Origin: Micromonospora sp. C28SCA-DRY-2 | GTDB taxonomy: Bacteria; Actinomycetota; Actinomycetes; Mycobacteriales; Micromonosporaceae | Direction: 5' to 3' | Length of the DNA: 64,000 nt | Assembly (NCBI RefSeq): GCF_030519475.1 | Contig: NZ_JAUMKD010000003.1 | Coordinates: forward strand, 1-64,000 | Part shown: piece after piece, positions 42,300 through 50,681 of the stretch | Layout of the letters: each line of letters opens with the position of its first letter | Position numbering within the stretch: position 1 is the first letter of the stretch | Program-made: the position numbers and the translations under genes | Notes under the pieces: generated by a model | Told to the model about the DNA's origin: nothing | The model's input: only the letters and a program-made list of their open reading frames with translations | Databases searched by the model: none

Positions 42300-43805
42300 C
42301 TACTCGTCCTCGGCGAACACCACCTCGCGGCGCCGGCGGATCGCCGGCAGGACGGCCACGACGAGGGCCGCCACGGCCAGGGCCAGGAACACCGCGGAGA
42401 TCGGCCGGGTCAGGAAGACCGACGCGTCGCCACGGGAGATGATCAGCGCCCGCCGCAGGTTCTCCTCGAGCAGCGGGCCGAGGACGAAGCCGAGCAGCAG
42501 CGGAGCCGGCTCGCAGCCGCACTTGATCAGGACGTAGCCCAGGATCCCGAAGAACACGATCGCGTAGACGTCGTACGCGTTGAAGCTCAGCGAGTAGGTG
42601 CCGATCGCGGCGAACAGAATGATCATCGGAAAGAGCACCTGGTACGGGATGCGCAGCATCCGCACCCAGACGCCGATCAGCGGCAGGTTCAACAGCACCA
42701 GCAGCACGTTGCCGATCCACATCGAGGCGATCAGGCCCCAGAACAGCGCCGGCTCGTCGCTGATGACGTTCGGGCCGGGGGTGATGCCGTGGACGATGAA
42801 CGCGCCGACCATCAGCGCCATCACCGGGTGGGCGGGCAGGCCCAGGGTGAGCAGCGGGATGAACGACGTCTGGGCGGCGGCGTTGTTCGCCGACTCCGGG
42901 CCGGCGACGCCCTCGATCGCCCCGCGCCCGAACTCCTGCTGCCGCTTCGACACCCGCTTCTCGACCGCGTACGAGGTGAACGAGGCCAGCACGTGGCCAC
43001 CGCCGGGCAGCACGCCGAGCGCCGAGCCCAGACCGGTGCCCCGCAGGATCGGGCCGACGATCCGCCGCCGGTCCTCGCGGGTCGGCCAGAGGTTCTTCAC
43101 CCGGCTCACCACCGCCGTGCGGGTCTGCTCGTCCTCCAGGTTGCGCAGGATCTCGGCCACCCCGAACATGCCCACGGCGACCGACACGAAGTCGATGCCG
43201 CCGTAGAGTTCGCGCTGGTCGAACACGAACCGGGGCAGGCCGGTGTAGATGTCCTGGCCGACCATCCCGAGCAGCACGCCGAGCGCGATCATCGCCAACG
43301 CCTTGAGCGTGGAGCCGCGCGCCAGCGCGATCGACACGATCAGGCCGAACAGCACCAGCGAGAAGTAGTCGGCCGGCCCGAACTGCAACGCGACGCGGGC
43401 CAGCGGTGGGGCCGCGACCGCCAGCGCGACGGTGGCCAGGGTGCCCGCGACGAAGGAGCCGATCGCGGCGGCGGCCAGCGCCGGGCCGGCCCGGCCCTGC
43501 CGGGCCATCTCGTGGCCGTCCAGCGCGGTGACCGCGGCCGACGACTCACCGGGCAGGTTGATCAGGATGGCCGTCGTCGAGCCGCCGTACTGGGCGCCGT
43601 AGTAGATGCCGGCCAGCATGATCAGCGCCGTCACCGGCTCGAAGTTGAAAGTGATCGGCAGCAGCATCGCCACCGTCGCCGTCGGCCCGATGCCGGGCAG
43701 CACGCCGACCGCCGTCCCGAGCAGCACGCCCACGAAGCAGTAGAGGACGTTCTGGACCAGGAAGGCGGTCGAGAAGCCCAGTGCGAGGTTGTCGAGAAGG
43801 TCCAT
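42300..43805 (-). CDS. tctA: Tripartite tricarboxylate transporter large membrane subunit (TctA)
   Basis: A 501-residue membrane protein with about 11-12 helices, of the expected TctA length. It contains the conserved GVLPGIGPTATVAMLLPITF, YYGAQYGGSTTAILINLPGESSA and GVLPGGGHVLASFTSYAVEKR segments. Together with TctB and the TctC binding protein it imports a carboxylate (citrate-type in Salmonella) using an ion gradient. It is the last gene of the unit starting at 45311. The real substrate of this copy is unknown. Confidence 0.93.
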   Translation of the reverse strand: MDLLDNLALGFSTAFLVQNVLYCFVGVLLGTAVGVLPGIGPTATVAMLLPITFNFEPVTALIMLAGIYYGAQYGGSTTAILINLPGESSAAVTALDGHEMARQGRAGPALAAAAIGSFVAGTLATVALAVAAPPLARVALQFGPADYFSLVLFGLIVSIALARGSTLKALAMIALGVLLGMVGQDIYTGLPRFVFDQRELYGGIDFVSVAVGMFGVAEILRNLEDEQTRTAVVSRVKNLWPTREDRRRIVGPILRGTGLGSALGVLPGGGHVLASFTSYAVEKRVSKRQQEFGRGAIEGVAGPESANNAAAQTSFIPLLTLGLPAHPVMALMVGAFIVHGITPGPNVISDEPALFWGLIASMWIGNVLLVLLNLPLIGVWVRMLRIPYQVLFPMIILFAAIGTYSLSFNAYDVYAIVFFGILGYVLIKCGCEPAPLLLGFVLGPLLEENLRRALIISRGDASVFLTRPISAVFLALAVAALVVAVLPAIRRRREVVFAEDE

Positions 43806-43825
43806 GCCTCAATCCGGGTGGCACG

Positions 43826-44287
43826 TCAGAACGACAGCCACGGGCCCCACAGCGGGATCCGCAACTGGAGTCCGACGACGAAGATGAGCGTGCTGGCCAC
43901 GGTCAGCCCGGCGGCCACGGCCAGCGCCGTGAGCCACCGCACCTGCCGGCTGGCCAGGGTGATGAGCAGGGCGGTCACCGCCGACGTCGGCACGAATCCG
44001 AGGCGCCGGACGCTGTAGCCGAAGAACACGACGGCGACCACGATGACGCCGACCGCCCGCCACGGCACCGCCCCGAACGAGAGCACCTCGCCGGCGACGA
44101 GACCCTTGCCGACGATCAGCAGGCCCAGGGCGGCCAGGATCACGCCGACCAGCAGCGGGAAGTAGCCGGGGCCCATCCGCAGTGGGGTGCCCAACTCGTA
44201 GTTGAGCGACCCCACCACGAACGCGCCACCGATCAGGACGAAGATTCCTCCGGCGAGGACGTCCGGAAAGGACCGTCGGCGTTCCAC
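43826..44287 (-). CDS. tctB: Tripartite tricarboxylate transporter small membrane subunit (TctB)
   Basis: A 153-residue protein with four predicted helices, starting RRRSFPDVLAGGIFVLIGGAFVV and containing GPGYFPLLVGVILAALGLLI, the usual TctB pattern. It lies 1 base after tctC and 20 bases before tctA, in the canonical CBA order. Confidence 0.88.
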   Translation of the reverse strand: MERRRSFPDVLAGGIFVLIGGAFVVGSLNYELGTPLRMGPGYFPLLVGVILAALGLLIVGKGLVAGEVLSFGAVPWRAVGVIVVAVVFFGYSVRRLGFVPTSAVTALLITLASRQVRWLTALAVAAGLTVASTLIFVVGLQLRIPLWGPWLSF

Positions 44288-44288
44288 C

Positions 44289-45311
44289 TCAGGAGGCCTC
44301 GACCCCGGCGTCGGCGATGATCTTCGCCCAGGTGCCGAGTTGCTCCTCCAGGTGCGTCCGGTGCGCCTGCGGGGTCGCGTCCGCCGCCGCGACGGGCGCG
44401 GTGCCCAGCTTGGCCATCTGGTCGACCACCGCCGGGTCGGCCAGCGCCACCTTCAACGCCTCGGAGAGCTTGTCGACGACCTGCTGCGGGGTGTCGGCCG
44501 GGACGTAGAGGCCGTGCCAGACGCTGACCTGGAGCTGGGACAGCCCCGCCTCGGCCGTGGTGGGCAGGTCGGGCAGGCTCTTCACCCGCTCCGGGGTGGT
44601 GACCGCGTACGCCTTGATCTCGCCCGCGGTGATCTGGCCGCTGGTGTTGGTCGTCTGGTCGCACATGAAGTCGACCTGGCCGCCGACGAGGTCGGTCAGC
44701 GCGGGCCCGGTCCCCTTGTACGGGACCTCCTGGAGCTTGACACCGACGGCGTGCTGGAACAGCAGGCCGCACAGGTGCGACGCGGCGCCGACACCGGCGT
44801 TGGCCAGGGTGACCTTGCCGGCGTTGGCCTTCACGTGGTTCACCAGATCCGGCAGCGTCGCGGGCGGGAAGTCCTTGCGGGCGACGATCGTCATCGGCAC
44901 CTCGGTGACCAGCCCGACCATCTCGAAGTCCTCGAGCGGCTGGTACCCCAGGTTCTTGTAGAGGGCGGGCGCCGTGGACATGCCGATGTGGTGCATGAGC
45001 ACGGTGTAGCCGTCGGGCTCGGCCCGGGCGACCTCGCCGGCGCCGACCGTGCCGCCCGCGCCCTCCACGTTCTGCACGACTATCTTGGCGCCCAGTTTCG
45101 CGGCCATCGGCTCGGCGATCATGCGGGTCACGGTGTCCGTGGGGCCGCCGGCGCTGAACGGCACGACGAACGTGATGTTCTGCTCCGGGTAGTTCCCGGC
45201 GTCGCCTCCGCTGCCACCGCCGCCACCGTTGCCGGAGCAGGCGGCCAGGAACGAGAGGGCGCCGATCGCGGCGATCATCCGCGCCGCGGCCCGGTGCCTG
45301 GTCGTTGTCAT
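44289..45311 (-). CDS. tctC: Tricarboxylate-binding lipoprotein (TctC family)
   Basis: A 340-residue precursor with lipobox FLAAC (Cys about 25) followed by a Gly-rich linker. The mature part shows TctC features: ITFVVPFSAGGPTDTVTRMIAEPMAAKLG, VARAEPDGYTVLMHHIG and GQITAGEIKAYAVTTPER. GAGGAGG lies upstream of the ATG. The gene is divergent from the two-component system at 45486, which should control it; direct repeats lie between them. Confidence 0.93.
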   Translation of the reverse strand: MTTTRHRAAARMIAAIGALSFLAACSGNGGGGGSGGDAGNYPEQNITFVVPFSAGGPTDTVTRMIAEPMAAKLGAKIVVQNVEGAGGTVGAGEVARAEPDGYTVLMHHIGMSTAPALYKNLGYQPLEDFEMVGLVTEVPMTIVARKDFPPATLPDLVNHVKANAGKVTLANAGVGAASHLCGLLFQHAVGVKLQEVPYKGTGPALTDLVGGQVDFMCDQTTNTSGQITAGEIKAYAVTTPERVKSLPDLPTTAEAGLSQLQVSVWHGLYVPADTPQQVVDKLSEALKVALADPAVVDQMAKLGTAPVAAADATPQAHRTHLEEQLGTWAKIIADAGVEAS

Positions 45312-45391
45312 CTCGGGGCCTCCTCGTCAGCGCACGCACACCCGTCGACGGATGCGCGGCCTCAGTCTCGGCGGGCGGGGACGCGGATGGT

Positions 45392-45442
45392 GTCAGAGAA
45401 ATCCCAAGGAATGCGCGGGACGTCAGAGGAATCCCAAGAAAT
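45392..45442. promoter_or_regulatory. Two 21-bp direct repeats between tctC and the response regulator
   Basis: GTCAGAGAAATCCCAAGGAAT (45392-45412; 21 bases, core AAATCCCAAG) and its copy with two changes at 45422-45442 are spaced 30 bases, about three helical turns. Tandem boxes at this spacing are typical of OmpR-family response regulators. Confidence 0.6.
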
Positions 45443-45471
45443 CGAGGGCTATCCGGAGCATGATCCGGGCG

Positions 45472-45477
45472 TACAAT
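45472..45477 (+). promoter_or_regulatory. Probable leaderless promoter of the response regulator
   Basis: TACAAT ends 8 bases before the ATG at 45486, the spacing expected if transcription starts at the start codon. No Shine-Dalgarno is present and no strong -35 is seen; the direct repeats end about 30 bases upstream, suggesting activator-dependent transcription. Confidence 0.5.
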
Positions 45478-45485
45478 TCGCCGAT

Positions 45486-46169
45486 ATGCGGATCACCGTC
45501 ATCGAGGATGACGACCGCGTGGCGCGGGGTCTGGTGACCGTCCTGGCCCAGGCGGGCTTCGAGGTCCACCGCATCGCCACCGCCGCGGAGGCCGTGCGGG
45601 CCGCGCCGTCCGATGTGGTCCTCGTCGACCTGGGCCTGCCCGACGGCGACGGCCTCGACGTGATCCGCAAGCTGCGGGACCGCCCGGAGACCGCGGTCAT
45701 CGCCGTGACGGCACGGTCGGAGGAGCACGAGCGGGTCCGTGGCCTGCGCGCCGGCGCCGACGACTACATCGTGAAGCCGTTCGGCATTCCGGAGCTGCTG
45801 GCCCGGATCGACGCCGTCCTGCGGCGCACCCGGGCGGCGCGGGCCCTGAGCCACCCGGCCGAGCCGCTCGTCCTCGGCCCGATGCGGATCGGCGTCGGCA
45901 CTCGCGAGGTCACCGTCGACGGCACGCCCGTGACGCTGACCCGCAAGGAGTTCGAGCTGCTCCTGCTGCTGGCCCGGCGGGCGCCGAACGTGGTGAGCCG
46001 CGACGTCATCCTCGACCAGATCTGGGGCGCGACCTGGGAGTCCTCCAGCCGCACCCTGGACACCCACATCGCGGCGCTGCGGCACAAGGTCGGGCCGGCC
46101 GTGGTCATCCGCACGGTCCACGGGGTCGGCTACCGGCTCCTGGCCGACCAGCCGGAGCTGATCGGCTGA
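45486..46169 (+). CDS. OmpR-family response regulator (TctD-like)
   Basis: A 227-residue regulator. The receiver domain has the acidic pocket EDDD (7-10), phosphoacceptor Asp48 in VDLGLPDGDG, Thr75 and Lys97 (YIVKPFG). A winged HTH follows (LTRKEFELLLLLARR, then TLDTHIAALRHKVG, RTVHGVGYRL). It is followed after 6 bases by the kinase gene and probably activates the divergent tct operon. The start is leaderless. Confidence 0.92.
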   Translation: MRITVIEDDDRVARGLVTVLAQAGFEVHRIATAAEAVRAAPSDVVLVDLGLPDGDGLDVIRKLRDRPETAVIAVTARSEEHERVRGLRAGADDYIVKPFGIPELLARIDAVLRRTRAARALSHPAEPLVLGPMRIGVGTREVTVDGTPVTLTRKEFELLLLLARRAPNVVSRDVILDQIWGATWESSSRTLDTHIAALRHKVGPAVVIRTVHGVGYRLLADQPELIG

Positions 46170-46175
46170 CGTGCC

Positions 46176-47636
46176 GTGCACCGTCGCCTGCTCGTCGTCC
46201 TGCTGCCGCTGGCCGTGCTCCTCGTCGCGGCGCTGGGGGTACCGCTCAGCGTCACCGTGGCCGAGCGGGAGATGCAGGAGACCTACGTCGACCGGCTGGG
46301 CGACGTCGGCCGGTTCGCGTCGCTGGCCGAGACCGCGCTGTCGACCGGACGCACCGAGGCGCTCCACCAGGAGTTGACGCGCTACCACCAGCTCTACGGC
46401 ATCCCGGCCGCGCTGATCGACACCTCGGGCACCGTACTGCTGGGGCCGGCCGGCGCGTACCGGGAGGCGGCGCGGGCCGAGCCGGCGTTGCCCCGGATCG
46501 TGACCGCGGCGCTGGCCGGGGCGAGGTCCGAACCGTCCGGGGAGTGGGCGCCGTGGGACGACTCCGCCCTCGTGGTGGCGGAGCCGGTGGGCCGGGACAG
46601 CGAGGTCGTCGGCGCCGTCGTGACGATCTCCGACCTGTCCGAGACGCGCCGGCACATCCTCGTGCGCTGGGCCCGGCTCGCCGCGCTCGGCCTGCTGCCG
46701 TTGATCGCGCTGGTGGCCGTTGCCTGGCCGGTGTCGGCGTGGGTGCTGCGGCCGGTGCGGGAACTGGACGCGGCCAGCTCCCGGATCTCGCGGGGCGACT
46801 TCACCATCCGGGCCGACGCCGAGGCCGGCCCGGTCGAGCTACGGCGGCTGGCTGGGTCGTTCAACACCATGATGGACGCGGTCGAGAACGCCGTGCAGCG
46901 GCAGCGGGCGTTCGTGTCCGACGCGTCGCACCAGTTACGCAATCCGCTGACCAGCCTCCGGCTCGCGGTGGAGAGCCTGCGACCGCACCTGCGTCCCGAC
47001 GGCGACGGGCACCAGCTGTTCGACGTCGCCGTCGACGAGCTGAAGGCGATGCAGCGGATGTTGAACTCACTGCAGGCCAGCGCCCGGATGGAGAGCATGC
47101 GGACGGCGTCGCCGGTCGACCTCGACGCGGTGCTGGCGACCCGGGTGGAGCGGTGGCGGGCGTTGACCGCGACGGCGGGGCAGACCCTGGTGGTCGACGT
47201 CCCACCGGGGTTGCGGTTGCTGGAGCCGCCGGGCGGGCTGGGCAGCGTCCTGGACGAGCTGATCAGCAACGCGTTACGGCTGTCGGGCTCGCGGCTGGTG
47301 GCGGTGAGCGCCCGGGTCGTCCCCGGTGCGGACGCCGGCGACGACGCCGCGGGCGTGGTCGCCATCGCCGTCCGTGACGACGGTCAGGGGATCGACGCCG
47401 CCGAGCGGGCCCAGGCGCTGCGGCGGTTCTGGCGGTCGCCGCGGCACCAGAACGTCTCCGGGACCGGCCTGGGGCTGGCGATCTGCGCCGACCTGGTCGG
47501 GGCGGCCGGGGGCGAGCTGCGCCTGGAGGACGGCCTGCCGCGGCCGGACGGGTCCGGGCACGGGTTCGCCGCGGTGGTCGCGCTGCCGGTCGTCGCTCGG
47601 ATGGCGCCCTCGGCCGACGCGCCGGCGCCGGCCTGA
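46176..47636 (+). CDS. Sensor histidine kinase (TctE-like)
   Basis: A 486-residue kinase. Helix 1 is at about 5-24, then an extracytoplasmic sensor (25-163) with YGIPAALIDTSGTVLLGPAG, helix 2 at about 165-190, a HAMP domain (190-240), and the H-box SDASHQLRNPL with His252. ATP-binding motifs include ELISNAL, VRDDGQGID and GTGLGLAI. The start is a GTG. It presumably senses the tricarboxylate and phosphorylates the 45486 product. Confidence 0.9.
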   Translation: MHRRLLVVLLPLAVLLVAALGVPLSVTVAEREMQETYVDRLGDVGRFASLAETALSTGRTEALHQELTRYHQLYGIPAALIDTSGTVLLGPAGAYREAARAEPALPRIVTAALAGARSEPSGEWAPWDDSALVVAEPVGRDSEVVGAVVTISDLSETRRHILVRWARLAALGLLPLIALVAVAWPVSAWVLRPVRELDAASSRISRGDFTIRADAEAGPVELRRLAGSFNTMMDAVENAVQRQRAFVSDASHQLRNPLTSLRLAVESLRPHLRPDGDGHQLFDVAVDELKAMQRMLNSLQASARMESMRTASPVDLDAVLATRVERWRALTATAGQTLVVDVPPGLRLLEPPGGLGSVLDELISNALRLSGSRLVAVSARVVPGADAGDDAAGVVAIAVRDDGQGIDAAERAQALRRFWRSPRHQNVSGTGLGLAICADLVGAAGGELRLEDGLPRPDGSGHGFAAVVALPVVARMAPSADAPAPA

Positions 47637-47663
47637 GGACTCCCCCGCCGGCCGGTCTCCGGG

Positions 47664-48623
47664 TCAGCGCTTGCGGTCGCGGAACCAGGCGGCCGCGCCG
47701 GGGTGCAGCGGGACCGACGCGGTGGAGATCCCGGTACGCACGTTGATCTGCCACGCCTCGGGAACGGCCTCGGCGTCGTCGCGGCCGGCGGAGGTGATCG
47801 TGCGGGTGTGCGTGAAGATCGTGTCGGTGATGGCGTAGACCAGGTCGGCGGGCAGGTCGTTGCGCGCGAGGAGCACGTTCGGCACCGCGACGGTGCGGGT
47901 GGCCGGCACGCCGGCGTAGGCCGTCGCGGGGATCCGGGCCGGCGCGTACGGGCCCGGGTAGGCGGTGAAGAGCGCGCCGGCCTGCGCGTCCAGCGGGATC
48001 AGCCGGATCGGGTGCCGCTGCGCCAGCTCCGTGATGGCGGGCGTCGGGACGCCGGTCAGGGAGAACATCGCGTCGATCTGGCCGGCGCGCAGGGCCGCCG
48101 CCGACTCGGCCTGGCTGAGGTACCGGCCGTCGGCCCGCACCCGGCCGAGGTCGAGCACCCGCAGCGAGGTGAACTCGGTGCCGGAGTCGCGGGCGCCGAG
48201 GGATATCCGCCGGCCCGCGACGTCCCCGAACTCGTCGATCGCGGAGGCGGCCAGGACCACGAGGTGCAGGTGACTGTCGTAGAGCCGGCAGATCGCCGAG
48301 AGCCCCTCGGGGGCGCTGCCGTCGGTGGTGATCAGCGCGTCCAGGCTGGTCAGCCCGAGGTGCACGGTGCCGGCCCGGAGCATCCGGATGTTGTCGGTGG
48401 ACGCCCCGCTCGGCACGGTCGTCACCGTGGCGCCCGGTACCTGCTGGGAGATGTGTTCGGCGATCGCGCCGCCGATGCGCCGGTACACCGCCCCCGCCGG
48501 TCCGGTGGCCAGCCGCAGGTGGACCGGCTCGAGGTCGGGCTGTCGGGAGCAGCCGACGAGCAGCCCGCCGGCGGCCAGGAGCACCGCCCGCCGGCTGCAC
48601 CGTACCGGCGACGTCAGCGCCAT
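47664..48623 (-). CDS. TAXI-family TRAP-type solute-binding lipoprotein
   Basis: A 319-residue precursor with a twin-Arg near the start (CSRRAVLLAAGG) and lipobox LLVGC (Cys about 25). The mature part is typical of TAXI proteins: LRLATGPAGAVYRRIGGAIAEHI and GRRISLGARDSGTEF, LSQAESAAALRAGQIDAMFSLTG. TAXI proteins usually pair with a fused DctQM membrane protein; none is in the window. It is convergent with the tct kinase gene and might serve the tct system or an unlinked carrier. Confidence 0.87.
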   Translation of the reverse strand: MALTSPVRCSRRAVLLAAGGLLVGCSRQPDLEPVHLRLATGPAGAVYRRIGGAIAEHISQQVPGATVTTVPSGASTDNIRMLRAGTVHLGLTSLDALITTDGSAPEGLSAICRLYDSHLHLVVLAASAIDEFGDVAGRRISLGARDSGTEFTSLRVLDLGRVRADGRYLSQAESAAALRAGQIDAMFSLTGVPTPAITELAQRHPIRLIPLDAQAGALFTAYPGPYAPARIPATAYAGVPATRTVAVPNVLLARNDLPADLVYAITDTIFTHTRTITSAGRDDAEAVPEAWQINVRTGISTASVPLHPGAAAWFRDRKR

Positions 48624-48640
48624 GCGCAGATGATACGGAG

Positions 48641-48678
48641 GGTCCCGCCCATCCGATATCTGGCGGATGGGCGGGACC
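48641..48678. terminator. Hairpin terminator after the glycosidase
   Basis: A perfect 15-bp stem (48641-48655 with 48664-48678), 8-base loop, directly downstream of the minus-strand gene ending at 48686 and before the TAXI gene start at 48623. Confidence 0.75.
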
Positions 48679-48685
48679 TAATCGG

Positions 48686-50248
48686 CTACAGCTGGATGAG
48701 ACGGGTCAGGTCCACCTTGGAGATCGCCCCGGCGCGGACCTGGGCGACCGCTACCGGTTGGCCGACGACGCCGTGGGGCAGGTCGACCTGCACCAGGTAG
48801 GTGCCGGGACGCAGGTGCACGAAGCCGAACCAGCCGTCACCGTCGGTGGGCCGGGTGATCGGCGCACCGCCGGTGGTCAGCGGCCGGAGGGTGACGGTGG
48901 CCTGGTCCAGCGGCGCGCCGGTGCGCAGCGCGACGCGGCCGGAGACGTGCCCCTCGTCGGGGGTCGCCTTCCACGGCATCACCGGCACCGCCGGCTTGTC
49001 GGCGAACGGGGCGTCCGGCCCCGTCGTCAACGCCTCGGCCAGCCGGTCCCGCTCGGCGTTCCGGACGGCCAGCGGCTGGTTGACCCCGGCGCGGGTGGGG
49101 TTGGCGTACGAGTAGCCGCTCCAGCCGGCGGCGGTGTTGCCCGCCGCCGTCGGGGCGAGCGCCGTGCGTACCTGCTCGACGCTGTCCGGGATGTCGTTGA
49201 GGTACAGGGCCGGGCCGATCACCGCCTGCCGGTCGCCCTGCCAGTCGGCGAGCACCTCGGTCCACTCGTCGTACATCTGCTTCTGGTCGGGCATCCAGTT
49301 GCGCTTGTAGTTCATGGCCACGACCGTGTCCATGATCCCCTCGGCCATCCAGCCCTTCCAGTCCTGCAGCACCTCGGCGTACGGCCGGGTCTTCTCCCAG
49401 CCGCCCATGGTCTGCGGCCCGTAGCTGTAGGTGATGCCGTCCATCGACAGGCGCGCCCGCGGATCCACCTCCCACATGCCGAGGTAGATCTTGCGGACCA
49501 GGTTGGTCATCTGGGCGCGCCGCCAGTCCGAGAACTGCTGGTCCGAGGGCAGCGGCGTGTCGGTGCGGCCGGTGGCGGCGCGGAAGCGGGCCAGCGAGGT
49601 CTCGCTGTAGCCCCAGTCGCTGTGCGTGGTGGTGGAGTTGAAGTCGGGGTAGCGCACGTAGTCGAGGTTGATGCCGTCGACGTCGTACTCCCGCACGATG
49701 CTCTGGATCGCCGCGACGATGTAGTTGACCGCGGCCGGGTTGGCCGGGTCCATGTAGGCGTTGGCGCCCATGAGTTCCTGGCCGTCGTAGCGCTTGTTCA
49801 GCCAGCGGTCGGCGCCGGTGGCGGACCGGCCGTGCTTGTTGAAGACGTGCTCGGGCGAGGAGTGCGGGGTGGCCGAGTTCCACATCGTGTTGACGTTGAC
49901 CCAGGCGTGCACCTCCATGCCCGCCGCGTGCCCCTGCGCGATCATCTCGTCGAGCGGGTCGTAGGGCAGCGGAGCGATCGCCGCGTCGGTGCGCGGGTAG
50001 AGCGCCCGGTTGCAGAAGCAGTCGTAGCGCCGGGCGATCTGGACGATCAGGGCGTTGGCGTTGATCTTCTTGGCGTCCTGCACGAGCTTGGTGACCTGCG
50101 CGGGGGTGTAGACACCCTCGTTGAACGCGTCGACCCAGTAGCTGCGCCACTGTTGGGTGGGTTCCGCCTCCGGGTCCGCCTTCGCGGCGGTGGCCATGCT
50201 GAGCGTCAGGACGATGGCGGTCAGGACGGCTAGTGCTCGTCTTGTCAC
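48686..50248 (-). CDS. Secreted COG1649/GHL10-type glycoside hydrolase
   Basis: About 520 residues from a GTG with GGAGGG upstream. The signal peptide (RRALAVLTAIVLTLSMATAA) is followed by a TIM-barrel-like catalytic domain of the YddW/GHL10 family: SYWVDAFNEGVYT at the start, AWVNVNTMWNS, and the acidic motif YDVDGINLDYVRYPDF. A C-terminal carboxypeptidase-regulatory-like beta domain (SGRVALRTGAPLDQATVTL) starts near residue 440. It probably hydrolyses a cell-wall or other glycan; family members act on peptidoglycan-like substrates. A CTGCAA/TTGCAG operator is 37 bases upstream. Confidence 0.85.
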   Translation of the reverse strand: MTRRALAVLTAIVLTLSMATAAKADPEAEPTQQWRSYWVDAFNEGVYTPAQVTKLVQDAKKINANALIVQIARRYDCFCNRALYPRTDAAIAPLPYDPLDEMIAQGHAAGMEVHAWVNVNTMWNSATPHSSPEHVFNKHGRSATGADRWLNKRYDGQELMGANAYMDPANPAAVNYIVAAIQSIVREYDVDGINLDYVRYPDFNSTTTHSDWGYSETSLARFRAATGRTDTPLPSDQQFSDWRRAQMTNLVRKIYLGMWEVDPRARLSMDGITYSYGPQTMGGWEKTRPYAEVLQDWKGWMAEGIMDTVVAMNYKRNWMPDQKQMYDEWTEVLADWQGDRQAVIGPALYLNDIPDSVEQVRTALAPTAAGNTAAGWSGYSYANPTRAGVNQPLAVRNAERDRLAEALTTGPDAPFADKPAVPVMPWKATPDEGHVSGRVALRTGAPLDQATVTLRPLTTGGAPITRPTDGDGWFGFVHLRPGTYLVQVDLPHGVVGQPVAVAQVRAGAISKVDLTRLIQL

Positions 50249-50284
50249 TGGACCCTCCACGTGAGGGAGTGCGCTGAAGGATAT

Positions 50285-50300
50285 CTGCAAAAGATTGCAG
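50285..50300. promoter_or_regulatory. CTGCAA-aaga-TTGCAG operator before the glycosidase
   Basis: A perfect 6-bp inverted repeat with a 4-base centre in an AT-rich patch (50275-50310) in front of the gene starting at 50248. LacI-family regulators of sugar genes in streptomycetes use TGCAA/TTGCA half-sites of this kind. No regulator is adjacent. Confidence 0.5.
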
Positions 50301-50411
50301 TAAATGTGAAGGTAAGCTACGACCCGCGCCAGGGCAAGGACTCGGACGTGCCGGCGCTGGCCGCGTCCGTTGTCGCGCCGACCGGTCCGGTCGACGAGCG
50401 CCGGCCCGCCG

Positions 50412-50632
50412 TCACCGGTCGAACCGGATCTCCACCCGCCGGTTCCTGGCCCGGCCGCCCGGGTTGTCCCTGCGTCGACCGTGTTCGGCGCCACCGGCCG
50501 GGCCTCGCCGTAGCCCGCGGTCTCGATCGTGCCGGCCAGCACCCGCAGGATCTCCTGCCGGACCGCGGCGGCCCGCCGCCGGGACAGCGCCAGGTTGGCC
50601 GCGTCGCCCCCGATACGGTAGAACATCGCCAC
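50412..50632 (-). pseudogene. OmpA C-terminal domain remnant with frameshift
   Basis: From 50632 one frame reads GGDAANLALSRRRAAAVRQE, then TAGYGEARPVAPNTVDA, and a second frame, one base off, continues DNPGGRARNRRVEIRFDR and a stop at 50412. Together they spell the second half of an OmpA peptidoglycan-binding domain. The join lies near 50480, consistent with a one-base deletion. The N-terminal part of the domain and any signal are missing, so the gene is both truncated and shifted. Confidence 0.65.
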
Positions 50633-50681
50633 ACACCATGATCTATCCCCTCGGGGCCGCGAACGCCTTGGCCCGCCCGGG

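Larger units (their letters stand above)
50249..50681. other. Region holding an operator and a broken OmpA-domain gene
   Basis: About 433 bases with no intact gene. From left to right: the glycosidase promoter region and operator, a short spacer, and the frameshifted OmpA-like remnant described separately. Confidence 0.6.
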
